64,000 nt of DNA, taken from Pseudoalteromonas ulvae UL12 (GTDB lineage Bacteria > Pseudomonadota > Gammaproteobacteria > Enterobacterales > Alteromonadaceae). The DNA is taken from positions 186,001 through 250,000 of the forward strand of contig NZ_AQHJ01000023.1 in the NCBI RefSeq assembly GCF_014925405.1, in the 5' to 3' direction. Positions 34,987 to 44,137 of this stretch are shown piece after piece. Every line of letters begins with the position of its first letter. The first letter of the stretch is position 1. Below the pieces are notes generated by a model. It had not been told where the DNA came from. It searched no databases and was given only the letters and a program-made list of their open reading frames with translations. The translations under genes and the position numbers were made by a program.

Positions 34987-36468
34987 TTATAGGTAACGAC
35001 TCTGTAAATGCAGCCTAAAATGCTCAACATTTAATGATTCACCGGTGGCATGTTTAATTAATTCTGCAGTCGTCATAATCGACCCTTTTTGCCAAATATG
35101 GCTCTCCAACCACGCAAAAATAGCCGCAAGATCGCCCGTTTGAATACATTGATTGACATCGATAACGCTTTTAATTGCAGCCATAAATTGCGCGGCATAC
35201 ATCGCACCTAACGTGTAACTCGGAAAATATCCAAACGAGCCATCAGTCCAATGAATATCTTGCATACAGCCATCTTTAAAGTTGCCAGCAGTATCAACGC
35301 CAAGATAAGCCTGCATCTTGTGTTGCCACAAATCAGGAACGTCACGATAACTAATTTTTTGATTCATTAAGTCTCTTTCTATCTCATAGCGCAGCATCAC
35401 ATGAGCAGGGTACGTCACCTCGTCAGCATCCACACGAATAAAACCGGGTTGCACTCGTGTGTATAACTTCAATAAATTTTGCTCACTAAGCATCGCTTTA
35501 TCAATATGAGGAAAAACACGCTGAATGTTTGCTGTTAAGGCCGAAATAAAGGCATCGCTACGCCCTAACTGCATTTCGAAAAATAAACTTTGTGACTCAT
35601 GAAGCCCCATCGAACGAGCAAATCCTGCAGGTTGCCCAGCCAATGACTTGGGTAATCCTTGTTCGTAACGAGCATGGCCTGTTTCGTGGATGATGCCCAT
35701 CAAAGACTGCACAAAGTCAGACTCATCATAACGGGTTGTGATCCTGACATCACTCGGCGTACCACCACAAAATGGGTGAGAGCTAATATCCAAACGACCG
35801 TGGTTAAAATCAAAACCCAATAATGCCATGGCGTACTTACCAAGAGCTTGCTGTTGCTCCACTGCAAATAAGCCAGATGGTTGAATAAATTGCTCACTTT
35901 GTTGCTTTTCAATGATTTGTTGGGTCAATGGCGTCAGCCATGTTTTCATGTCACCGAATAAGCCATCAAGCTGAGCAGAATCAACACCCGGCTCATACAA
36001 ATCCAGCATGGCATCATATGCACTGCAATTATTTGCCTGCGCTCTTATTTGTGCCTCTTGCTGTGATAAGGAGACGACTTCCGCAAAATGAGTACTGAAT
36101 CCTTGCCAGTCATTATTGGCTCGTTGAGTCCGCCATGCATGTTCACAGCGAGACCCAGCTAAAGACTTAGCTTGTACTAAATCATCGGGGATCACCGTCG
36201 CTTGCTGCCAGCTGCGGGTCATTTCGCGTAAGTTTGCCGCTTCAATAATACTCAACGTCTCTTCTTTGGCTTCGCTTAGCCAATCTGCCAATTGCGGGGC
36301 TGTGCGCAATTGATGAATGTGCAACGCTAATTCAGCCATTGCCTCGCCCCGGGCTTGGTTGCCACCAGTAGGCATCATGGTTGCTTGATCCCAACCACAC
36401 ACCGCGGCTAAATGGTTAAATCGGTCTAACTTGGCAAAATGGGCGGTTAGTTTTTGATAATAGGTCAT
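34987..36468 (-). CDS. M32 family metallocarboxypeptidase (carboxypeptidase Taq type)
   Basis: 493 residues, as usual for the family. The zinc motif is H261-E-T-G-H265 in GIIHETGHARYEQGLP, with the downstream family motifs HESQSLFFEMQLGRSDAF (third zinc ligand Glu), VTYPAHVMLRYEIERDL and DIHWTDGSFGYFPSYTLGAM. It removes C-terminal amino acids from peptides, with broad specificity except after Pro, in the cytoplasm; no signal peptide is seen. It lies 25 bp downstream of the M20 peptidase gene and is probably in one operon with it, together serving peptide and amino-acid use. Confidence 0.95.
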   Translation of the reverse strand: MTYYQKLTAHFAKLDRFNHLAAVCGWDQATMMPTGGNQARGEAMAELALHIHQLRTAPQLADWLSEAKEETLSIIEAANLREMTRSWQQATVIPDDLVQAKSLAGSRCEHAWRTQRANNDWQGFSTHFAEVVSLSQQEAQIRAQANNCSAYDAMLDLYEPGVDSAQLDGLFGDMKTWLTPLTQQIIEKQQSEQFIQPSGLFAVEQQQALGKYAMALLGFDFNHGRLDISSHPFCGGTPSDVRITTRYDESDFVQSLMGIIHETGHARYEQGLPKSLAGQPAGFARSMGLHESQSLFFEMQLGRSDAFISALTANIQRVFPHIDKAMLSEQNLLKLYTRVQPGFIRVDADEVTYPAHVMLRYEIERDLMNQKISYRDVPDLWQHKMQAYLGVDTAGNFKDGCMQDIHWTDGSFGYFPSYTLGAMYAAQFMAAIKSVIDVNQCIQTGDLAAIFAWLESHIWQKGSIMTTAELIKHATGESLNVEHFRLHLQSRYL

Positions 36469-36493
36469 AGGTGCTCGCTTAAAATACGTGTGA

Positions 36494-37822
36494 TTACGAA
36501 TTTGGCTTGATAAGTCTTACCAATAACAAGGTAGTTTTTTCTATATTTTTTTGTAACGTGGTTAAATCGGCCACTTCATCTTTGGTATGGGCGCCTCGAC
36601 CCATCAACCCCAATCCATCCAACGCCATTTCAACATGGTTAGCGGCAAACGAAATATCAGCAGCTCCCGCTTTACGTGGGTTCGCAGCGACCACAGCACC
36701 ATACCCTAAATCAACACTCGCTTGGTGATAATGCGCTAGCAGCGCTAAATTCCCTTTGCTGAGTGCCATTGGCGGATAGCCCGTTTCAAATTCGATGGTT
36801 GCATGGCTGTGCGGTAAATTGTCAGCTACGATTTCAGACATCACTTGTTTAGCGTTAATCAACTGCTGCTGTGAAAATGCTCGTAAATCGCCTTTAACAA
36901 TCACATCTTTGGCTATCACATTGCTTTTACCAAATGCCTGACCAGATGAACTTTCACTTTGCTCATTGATCCTTGTGCCTCCAAGGATAAGTCCGGGGTT
37001 AAAGCTGAGGTTTTCTTGGCTCGATAAAGCAGTGCGAATACTCTGTAAGATACGCGCTGCTTCAAAAATTGCCCCACTACCAACTTCAGGGGTAAAAATC
37101 TGTGAGGAGTGTGCAGGCTGAGCCGAGACCTTTAATGTCCACCCTGTATATCCTCTTCGTGCCGCCATAGCGGTGCCGATATTGTTATCGCCATTTTCAA
37201 ATCCTAACGCAATATCAGCCCAAATAGCGGCGTCAACAATGGCTTGTTTAGACAATTGCAATGGCTCGCCACTGCTTTCTTCATCACCCGTTAACAGAAC
37301 TTGAATACTGAGTTTTTCTAACAGGCCAAGCTTTTTTAAAATACGTAGGCTGTTAATGATAATGGCATTGCCGCCTTTCATATCCGCAACACCTGGGCCT
37401 GCTGCGGTATTGTCGTCGATGCGACGAAAAGCTTGAAATGCATCATCTTGGCTAAATACTGTGTCTAAATGACCAATCATCACTATTTTTGTCGCCAGCG
37501 GATCATCACTTATGTTTGATGCCAATAAATGCCCAGCTCGATTAAACTCTCGGCCATCGAGCCACTGCGTGGTAAACCCAAGTGCCGATAGCTGCTGCTC
37601 AGCGAGCGCCCCGACCGCCTTAACGCCAGTAAAATTCATACTGCCGCTATTAATATTAACGCTTTGCTCTAGTTCTTGAAGTGCCTGAGGGAGCAACTGC
37701 GCAGAATGTTGCTTAATGGTTTGCTCAAGGCTTAAAGACGCCCCATGTAATTGGCTGCTCATTGTTAATACGGCGCAAAGCAACCCGCTAATAGTTATTT
37801 TTTTTCTACACATAGTGTTCAA
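36494..37822 (-). CDS. Secreted M20 family metallopeptidase (glutamate carboxypeptidase-like)
   Basis: 442 residues with a signal peptide (KITISGLLCAVLTMSSQLHGA). The co-catalytic zinc site is readable: His and Asp in IVMIGHLDTVFS, bridging Asp in GPGVADMKGGNAI, catalytic Glu pair in LTGDEESSGEP, Glu/Asp in GFENGDN and the last His in GLMGRGAHTKDE. A dimerisation (lid) domain interrupts it at about 225-340. It resembles carboxypeptidase G2 and should release C-terminal glutamate or other residues in the periplasm. It is upstream of, and probably co-transcribed with, the M32 gene. A MITE-like element lies just upstream of its start and may supply or disturb its promoter. Confidence 0.92.
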   Translation of the reverse strand: MNTMCRKKITISGLLCAVLTMSSQLHGASLSLEQTIKQHSAQLLPQALQELEQSVNINSGSMNFTGVKAVGALAEQQLSALGFTTQWLDGREFNRAGHLLASNISDDPLATKIVMIGHLDTVFSQDDAFQAFRRIDDNTAAGPGVADMKGGNAIIINSLRILKKLGLLEKLSIQVLLTGDEESSGEPLQLSKQAIVDAAIWADIALGFENGDNNIGTAMAARRGYTGWTLKVSAQPAHSSQIFTPEVGSGAIFEAARILQSIRTALSSQENLSFNPGLILGGTRINEQSESSSGQAFGKSNVIAKDVIVKGDLRAFSQQQLINAKQVMSEIVADNLPHSHATIEFETGYPPMALSKGNLALLAHYHQASVDLGYGAVVAANPRKAGAADISFAANHVEMALDGLGLMGRGAHTKDEVADLTTLQKNIEKTTLLLVRLIKPNS

Positions 37823-37841
37823 ATTTCCTAAAGGTGGATTT

Positions 37842-38107
37842 TAGGGGCTGTTGAACTTTCGTGGTTAAATTTTGTTCGAGATAAAAGTGTTTTTATCGCG
37901 ACGAGCAGTGTGTAGCCTAGTCATTCTAAGCAAATACTGCTCAACAAAGATAAGTATGCTTTTAGCTGAACCCTTCGGGCAGCGTTTGTTGGGTATTTCT
38001 ACTGCGTTATCGCTTTTTCGTGTAGCTCGCTACACCACAAAAGCGCTGCCTTGTATAAATCCCCTACATTCGCTGCAAAAATCATCACGAAAGATCAACA
38101 GCCCCTA
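37842..38107. mobile_element. MITE-like element with 21-bp terminal inverted repeats and TA ends
   Basis: AGGGGCTGTTGAACTTTCGTG at 37843-37863 is repeated inverted at 38086-38106 (CACGAAAGATCAACAGCCCCT) with one mismatch. The element is flanked by TA at both ends (37842-37843 and 38106-38107), which fits TA target duplication as made by IS630/Tc1-type transposases. It encodes no transposase. Inside are further inverted repeats, including GTGTAGCTCGCTACAC within a longer CGCTTTT...AAAAGCG hairpin. It sits 20 bases upstream of the M20 peptidase start and fills most of the spacer 37823-38222. Confidence 0.85.
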
Positions 38108-38157
38108 GCTACTATCAAATAAATAATCACGCCATGCAATTGGAACTTGCGACTGAC

Positions 38158-38187
38158 ACAAAAAAGGCCTCTAATTTGAGGCCTTTG
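38158..38187 (-). terminator. Terminator after the M3 peptidase gene
   Basis: AAAGGCCTC at 38163-38171 pairs with GAGGCCTTT at 38178-38186 across six bases; a further A run to the left gives the T tract on the minus strand. It lies about 35 bases after the stop at 38223. Confidence 0.9.
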
Positions 38188-38222
38188 TGGTTGGGGATAC
38201 TAAATTTTTCGTGTTAGTTAAT

Positions 38223-40391
38223 TTACTTTGGCACAGGAAAGCCACGGTCACGCATTAATGCACTCACATCGGCATCTTTGCCTCTAAATAAACGATAGGC
38301 TTGCGCAGGATCGACCGCATTACGGACACTAAACAAATGCTCCACGAGCTTATCTGCTAGAGCTTGGTCATAAAATCCACCTGGGCTGCTGGCAAACGCT
38401 TCCGCAGCATCAGAGGTCAATACTTCGGCCCATAAATAACCATAATACCCAGCCGAATAGCCTTCACCTGAAAATATATGCCCAAAGTGCGTGCTGCGAT
38501 GGCGCATCACCACTTCTTTTGGCATACCTAAACGGGCAAGTTCTGCTTGCTCAAATTTGGCCGGATCAATTTTAGCGGGATCAGTGGTGTGATAAAGCAT
38601 GTCCATCAGGGCTGAGCCTAAATATTCTGTGGTGCTAAAACCTTGGTTAAATGTGGCTGAACGTTTGATTTTATCCACCAGCGCTTTTGGCATTGGCTCA
38701 CCAGTTTGTGCATGCACTAAATATTGGTTAATCACTTCGTCTGTAGTTAACCAGCGCTCTAATAATTGCGACTGAAACTCAGTGTAATCTCTCACGCCAG
38801 AATTTGAGGTTGGATACACCACATTGGCTGATAAGAAATGAAGCGCATGACCAAACTCATGGAAAAAAGTCTCGGCATCCGACCAAGAAACCAATGTTGG
38901 CTTACCTTCTGGCGCTTTCACAAAGTTAGAGTTGTTTGATGACAACACCGTTTTAGGGCCATCAAACGAAGTGAAGCTACGATAAGTGGTTGCCCACGCA
39001 CCTGAGCGCTTGCCTTTACGACCATACGGATCAAGGTACCATAGACCAATATGTGCCCCTGTCGTTTTATCCGTTACATCCCATACTTTGACATCTTCAT
39101 GAAAAACGGGCACAGACCCTTCAGCTATCGGAGTAAAATTAAAGTTGAATAAACGACCCGCGACATAAAACATCGCTTCACGAAGATTATCTAGCTGTAA
39201 ATACTGTTTAACCTCGTTTGAATCTAAATCGTATTTTGCTTTACGTACTTGCTCTGCGTAAAAGCGGTAATCCCATGGTTCAATGGTGATAGCTGCCCCT
39301 TGCTGATCGGCTATCGCTTGCATATCGGCCACTTCTTCTTTCACCCGAGCTATCGCTGCTGGCCACACTTTATTCATCAATGCCATCGCGTTTTCAGGAG
39401 TTTTCGCCATACGATCTTCAAGACGCCACTGCGCGTAGTTATCGTAACCGAGTAATTCAACACGCTCATCACGCAAGGTTAAAATTTGTTTAATGACCGC
39501 ATTGTTATCAAATTCATCACCATTACCACCGCGGTTATAGTAATTTTTCCATACTTGTTCACGTAAAGCGCGTTCGGTTGAATACGTTAGGAATGGATCC
39601 ATTGATGAACGAGAATTAGTAATGGCGTACTGCCCTTCTTTTCCTCGCTCTTTAGCGGCTGCAGCGGCTGAATCAATTTGCGACTGCGACAAACCACCTA
39701 ACTGCTCTTGGTTTAAAAAGACCACATAGCCTTCTTCATCTGCCAACACATTGCTGGCAAATTTTGTATGCAGTTCTGCCAGCTGTTGATTAATCTCTGC
39801 GTAGCGCGCTTTATCTTCTGCGTTAAGTGTCGCGCCATTACGCGCAAAGCGATTATACGCAAGCCAAGTCACACGTTGCTGCTCGGGCGTCAGAGTGTTT
39901 AATTCGTCTGACTCGTAGACAGCTTTGACACGGGAAAAAAGCGCCTCATTTTGCGTTATTTTAGAGCTAAACGCCGATAATTTTGGCGCCATTTCTTTTT
40001 GGATGGCACGAAATTCAGGGCTTGATTGATTCGAACGTAAAATGCCGTAATAAGTAAACACACGGCTTAAATCTTGCCCTGCTCGCTCTAATGCCACGAT
40101 GGTATTTTCAAACGTTGCTGGGGCGCTTTGTGATGCAATGACTTCTATTTCAGACAAGTTGGTCGCCATGGCTTGCTCTAAAGCAGGTTTGATATCGGCT
40201 AAATTCATTTTATCAAACGCAGGAACACCATTGTAAGGACCAGTAAAAGGCGCAAGTAAAACGTTGTTGCTAACCGCTGTATCAGCTGATTTCGCTACTT
40301 CGGGGCTCGAATGACTGCTTGAAGGTTCTGTACAAGCTGTCAGTGCAAGACAGACCGCAGCACTTAGCAGTGAGGTCATCATTTTATTCAT
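38223..40391 (-). CDS. dcp: M3 family peptidyl-dipeptidase, lipoprotein form
   Basis: 722 residues from ATG 40391, chosen because it gives a clean lipoprotein signal (MNKMMTSLLSAAVCLALTAC, Cys20) and has GGAAG upstream; the frame is open back to 40484 but that extension has no sense. The thermolysin-like zinc motif is H511-E-F-G-H515 in AETFFHEFGHALHF, with the family stretch VRDYTEFQSQLLERWL (third ligand Glu) and SGEGYSAGYYGYLWAEVL. It releases C-terminal dipeptides from oligopeptides. E. coli Dcp is cytoplasmic, so membrane anchoring in the periplasm is a notable difference, although common in marine bacteria. Products would suit the POT transporter. Confidence 0.94.
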   Translation of the reverse strand: MNKMMTSLLSAAVCLALTACTEPSSSHSSPEVAKSADTAVSNNVLLAPFTGPYNGVPAFDKMNLADIKPALEQAMATNLSEIEVIASQSAPATFENTIVALERAGQDLSRVFTYYGILRSNQSSPEFRAIQKEMAPKLSAFSSKITQNEALFSRVKAVYESDELNTLTPEQQRVTWLAYNRFARNGATLNAEDKARYAEINQQLAELHTKFASNVLADEEGYVVFLNQEQLGGLSQSQIDSAAAAAKERGKEGQYAITNSRSSMDPFLTYSTERALREQVWKNYYNRGGNGDEFDNNAVIKQILTLRDERVELLGYDNYAQWRLEDRMAKTPENAMALMNKVWPAAIARVKEEVADMQAIADQQGAAITIEPWDYRFYAEQVRKAKYDLDSNEVKQYLQLDNLREAMFYVAGRLFNFNFTPIAEGSVPVFHEDVKVWDVTDKTTGAHIGLWYLDPYGRKGKRSGAWATTYRSFTSFDGPKTVLSSNNSNFVKAPEGKPTLVSWSDAETFFHEFGHALHFLSANVVYPTSNSGVRDYTEFQSQLLERWLTTDEVINQYLVHAQTGEPMPKALVDKIKRSATFNQGFSTTEYLGSALMDMLYHTTDPAKIDPAKFEQAELARLGMPKEVVMRHRSTHFGHIFSGEGYSAGYYGYLWAEVLTSDAAEAFASSPGGFYDQALADKLVEHLFSVRNAVDPAQAYRLFRGKDADVSALMRDRGFPVPK

Positions 40392-40653
40392 AGTTGGGTC
40401 ACTTCCATTTATTATTGGTGATTGATGGATGATAAAAACACGGTTGGATTTCATCATAGGAAGTGCGCAACAAACTACAATCAAATTGCGCCAGAATGTG
40501 GTTTTTTACCGATAACTCCCCCTAAATGCGTTAAAATGACGATTTACTGCCATGTCACATTTCAGTTGAGTCAATCGAATCTCTTGATGCCAAACGTATA
40601 CAATTGCCCGGCTTTTATTTATTCCACTCTAATTCACTTGGTCTACACTTGTA

Positions 40654-42441
40654 ATGACAATGCAAAGGAATATCAACAATCTTATGCTACAAATCATTGC
40701 CAATATCCGTTCTCAATACCGCATCGCGCTTTTACTCATCGCAGGACTTTCTAGCTGCTCAGCGCTGTTGATCCAATCAATGTTATCAGTGCAACAAAAA
40801 GACGCGACAGTGATTAATATCGCCGGGATGCAACGCATGTTGTCACAAAGAATCGCCTGGCACAGTGCCTATTTAAGTTGGCATCACGCCCCCAATCAAC
40901 AACAAGCACAAGCGAATACCGAAGCAGTGCACTTAGCTTTAACACAAGATTTAGCGAGCTTTGATGACAACCATCAACAGCTTATCAAGCGCGACGCAAG
41001 TGGCGACTACCTTTATTTAACTCCTGAACTACATGCCCTTTATTTCGAAGAGCCAGTGAAACTCAATCAGCAAGTCGAAGACTTTATTGCATTAGCCACT
41101 GATTTATCAACTCACAACACATTAAGTAAAAAACACCTCGACGCTTTACAAATTCAGCCCATGACGGCCCTGCTAAATCACCTCGATCATGCAGTTAAGC
41201 AATTTGAAAATAATGCAGTAGATAAAATAGAACTGCTTTCTCATTTGGAGCTTTTTCTATGGTTACTTACATTGCTTGTTTTAGTATTTGAACTTAAGTT
41301 TATTTTCATGCCTCTTGAGAAAAAAGTGCAAGATGCCTTCACTCGCTATCAACAACAAAAAGAAAAAGCAGAGCTTGCAACCACAGTGCGCGAGCGCTTT
41401 ATCGCCAGAACAAATCATGAACTTAGAACTCCACTACAAGGATTGCTATTTAGCCTTGATGAACTTGCGACCAACAGTGATGACAGTGGCAATCTAAAAA
41501 AAGCACAGAACTACGCGCATCGTTTGCGTTTGTTATTAGATGAATTTAATGACTTTGAGCAATTTGAGTCTGGGTTATGGCAACTCAATATCACCTCACA
41601 CTCACTACAAAGCACGTTAGATACGACTATCAAACCGTTTGAACAAATTTGCTTACAACAAGGATTAATTTGGCAATATGAGTGCCTAGGTGACATGTCC
41701 ATTAAACTTGATACCGATCACGAGCGCCTTGCGAAAGTCATCAAAGAGCTGATTGATAATGCAATAAAATTTACCGAACACGGTCATGTGAAAATCAACT
41801 GCCACTTGCATCACAGTCAAGGGGAAGAAAGTACGCTGAAGATTACCATTGAAGACAGTGGCCGTGGTTTTAAAACCGATTTATTTGAACACGACAATGC
41901 GCAAGATAAACAAAGCAATCATTTTCAGGGCCTACACCTTGGGCTTATCCGCGTAAAGCATATCCTGAACGCTATGGATGCAACCATGCAATTAACAGGC
42001 TGTCATCCTCATGGCACTAAGATATCACTGCAGGTGCCTCTCGCTCACTGTACCGAGAGTAACATCGAGCTCCCCACAAAGCTTCATTGCCTTATTGTTG
42101 AAGACAATCCACTCAATGCAGTTATCTTAGGCAAAACACTCGATCAACTAGAGTACACTCATTACGAAGTTGCTAATGGCCTCAAGGCCGTTGAACACCA
42201 AAACCTCGCTGCATTTGATGTGATTTTTATGGATTTAAACATGCCAGTTATGGATGGCTTTCAAGCCATAGAAATACTTCGTAAAGACAAAAACATCACC
42301 GTCCCTATCATTGTGATTACAGCCAATACCTCTGAGCGCGATATCAAGCTCGCATACCAATGTGGTGCTGATGGGCATGTCCATAAACCATTTAATTTAG
42401 CTGATCTGAAAGCGGTGCTTGGCCAATATTTTAACAAGTAA
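40654..42441 (+). CDS. Hybrid histidine kinase with NIT/PilJ-type periplasmic sensor
   Basis: 595 residues. Membrane segments at about 23-45 and 199-219 bound a helical periplasmic domain whose start, DATVINIAGMQRMLSQR at 51-67, matches the P-box of nitrate/nitrite sensors NarX and NarQ, with the ligand-type Arg at R62. Then come a HisKA domain with phospho-acceptor H255 (RTNHELRTPLQG), an ATPase domain (ELIDNAIKF with N369; DSGRG at 401), and a receiver domain from about 478 with phospho-acceptor D527 (VIFMDLNMPVMDG). There is no DNA-binding output, so it must pass phosphate on or act through the receiver. It precedes the b561/EB_dh cluster on the same strand. Anion sensing is inferred. Confidence 0.9.
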   Translation: MTMQRNINNLMLQIIANIRSQYRIALLLIAGLSSCSALLIQSMLSVQQKDATVINIAGMQRMLSQRIAWHSAYLSWHHAPNQQQAQANTEAVHLALTQDLASFDDNHQQLIKRDASGDYLYLTPELHALYFEEPVKLNQQVEDFIALATDLSTHNTLSKKHLDALQIQPMTALLNHLDHAVKQFENNAVDKIELLSHLELFLWLLTLLVLVFELKFIFMPLEKKVQDAFTRYQQQKEKAELATTVRERFIARTNHELRTPLQGLLFSLDELATNSDDSGNLKKAQNYAHRLRLLLDEFNDFEQFESGLWQLNITSHSLQSTLDTTIKPFEQICLQQGLIWQYECLGDMSIKLDTDHERLAKVIKELIDNAIKFTEHGHVKINCHLHHSQGEESTLKITIEDSGRGFKTDLFEHDNAQDKQSNHFQGLHLGLIRVKHILNAMDATMQLTGCHPHGTKISLQVPLAHCTESNIELPTKLHCLIVEDNPLNAVILGKTLDQLEYTHYEVANGLKAVEHQNLAAFDVIFMDLNMPVMDGFQAIEILRKDKNITVPIIVITANTSERDIKLAYQCGADGHVHKPFNLADLKAVLGQYFNK

Positions 42442-42625
42442 AATAACCCATAAAGCAAACTAGTCTATCCAATACGTAATAACCTATTCTTAATTGTTCT
42501 GAAATTTTAGTACCTAAAAAGTGTAATTCATCTGTCATATCGCTATGTTATTAATATGTTAATTTCATAGTCTGGATGACCGCGTTATCAAAACATTACA
42601 CTCTCGGTTTGCAATTACGCATGTT

Positions 42626-44137
42626 TTGGCCATTTTGGCGCTTTTTATTAGCCTTTTTACTGGTTTGCGGATTAGCTTAGTCAGCCACCAAGACTTTGCA
42701 TGGCTATCCGCCATACTGCCCCAAGGTAGAGTTCATACTTGGCATTTTTATGCTGGCATACTGTTAACCTGCGTAGCTATCTATTTTGTCTACTATTACA
42801 AACAACTAAAAAGACCCACTCATAATCTTAAATTAAAAACGCGCTATCATCGGCTCGTCAATCAATTTGGCTATGTGGTATTAATCCTTACCTTAGCGAC
42901 CGGTTGGATCCGTTGGTTGTCCAATGGCGCTTTAGCAATAAATGCAAACTGGCATTACTACTGCGTATTTGGCGTTGTGTTATACCTATTTTTACACAGT
43001 TATATTTATTGGTTAGAGCAAGGCGCTCGGCTAGTTAGCCGTTTAATACCCCGCAAGCTTTGGCATAAAAAACAAACATGGATCACAGGACTGGTATGCA
43101 TTAGCGGCGCAGTATTTGTATATGCTGCTGTGCTAACCACAGCTGGTCGCGAACAACTCACAGTTACACCTCTGTCTTTAGATACATTTATCGACATTGA
43201 TGGCCAAGCGCTTGAACCAAATTGGCAAAAAGCGCAAAGCGTCACAGTCCATACTTATGGGGGAGCTAACTTTGTTGATGGCCAAACTCAAGTCGAGATT
43301 AAAGCGATGGCCAATGAGGATGAGGTCTATTTTTTATTTCGCTGGGCCGATCCCACGGCGAGTTTACAACACCTACCACTAGAAAAAACGGCACAAGGTT
43401 GGCAGGTGAAGGGGCATGGTTTTTATCAATATAACGAAACGCAATATTATGAAGACAAATTTGCCGTCATGCTCTCAGAGACTTGCGCTCACGGTGCGGA
43501 TGGTACCGCACACCTTGGACCACAACCACTCAAGAATAAACCGAAAAATACCCACTCTAAAGGCTATCATGCCAGTTTAGATGGCAAAACTCGTGACTTA
43601 TGGCATTGGAAAGCCGTACGCACTAACGACATGTTTTTAGCCGATGATAATTTTATTGGCGCACCGTTAAAACCACAAACAGGTTCAAGGCGATATACTG
43701 CAGGATACGCGACAGATAGCCACGAATCAGGTGTTTATGTGATGAATTGGCAATGGTACTCGCAACATGGTGTTACTCCCAAACGACTCCCCATATCCCC
43801 CTCAGTCAATAAATCACCCTCCGAAAAAGCCATTGGCACCTGGTTTGATTATCAACCCTATCAAACCAAACATGATACCTACCCTATCGGCACTTTATTA
43901 CCCTCAGTGCTCTATCGCTCAAATCGTATAGAAGGCGATCGCGCTGATGTGCGAGCTAGAGGCCATTGGCAAGCAGGATTTTGGACCTTAGAGATGGTGC
44001 GAAAACGCGACACAGGTTCAACTAAAGATCTCAGGTTACAGGACAATACATGTTTATGGGTTAGTGCATTTGATGCCTCTCAAATCGCCCATACTCGCCA
44101 CGATAGACCTCTGCAATTGGCGTTTTTAACACCATGA
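42626..44137 (+). CDS. Cytochrome b561-like membrane domain fused to ethylbenzene-dehydrogenase-type heme domain
   Basis: 503 residues from a TTG at 42626. The first 185 residues hold four membrane helices with His residues placed for b hemes (RVHTWHFYAG, ANWHYYCVFG, FLHSYIYWL). The periplasmic remainder fits the EB_dh heme-binding family (FIDIDGQALEPNWQKAQ, VEIKAMANEDEVYFLFRWAD, late HWQAGFWTLEMVRKRDTGS). It is likely a membrane-bound b-type electron carrier. The start is doubtful: the frame is open back to 42563, and codons 42572-42625 read LDDRVIKTLHSRFAITHV, a convincing b561 N-terminus, but offer only CTG as start. The stop overlaps the next gene as ATGA. Confidence 0.8.
   Translation: MAILALFISLFTGLRISLVSHQDFAWLSAILPQGRVHTWHFYAGILLTCVAIYFVYYYKQLKRPTHNLKLKTRYHRLVNQFGYVVLILTLATGWIRWLSNGALAINANWHYYCVFGVVLYLFLHSYIYWLEQGARLVSRLIPRKLWHKKQTWITGLVCISGAVFVYAAVLTTAGREQLTVTPLSLDTFIDIDGQALEPNWQKAQSVTVHTYGGANFVDGQTQVEIKAMANEDEVYFLFRWADPTASLQHLPLEKTAQGWQVKGHGFYQYNETQYYEDKFAVMLSETCAHGADGTAHLGPQPLKNKPKNTHSKGYHASLDGKTRDLWHWKAVRTNDMFLADDNFIGAPLKPQTGSRRYTAGYATDSHESGVYVMNWQWYSQHGVTPKRLPISPSVNKSPSEKAIGTWFDYQPYQTKHDTYPIGTLLPSVLYRSNRIEGDRADVRARGHWQAGFWTLEMVRKRDTGSTKDLRLQDNTCLWVSAFDASQIAHTRHDRPLQLAFLTP

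Noticed and set aside
37872..38108. 78-codon frame inside the MITE-like element
   Set aside because: It is formed by the inverted-repeat element itself and has no protein-like character.
40392..40484. 31-residue extension of the Dcp lipoprotein
   Set aside because: It would bury the lipoprotein signal; ATG 40391 starts it cleanly.
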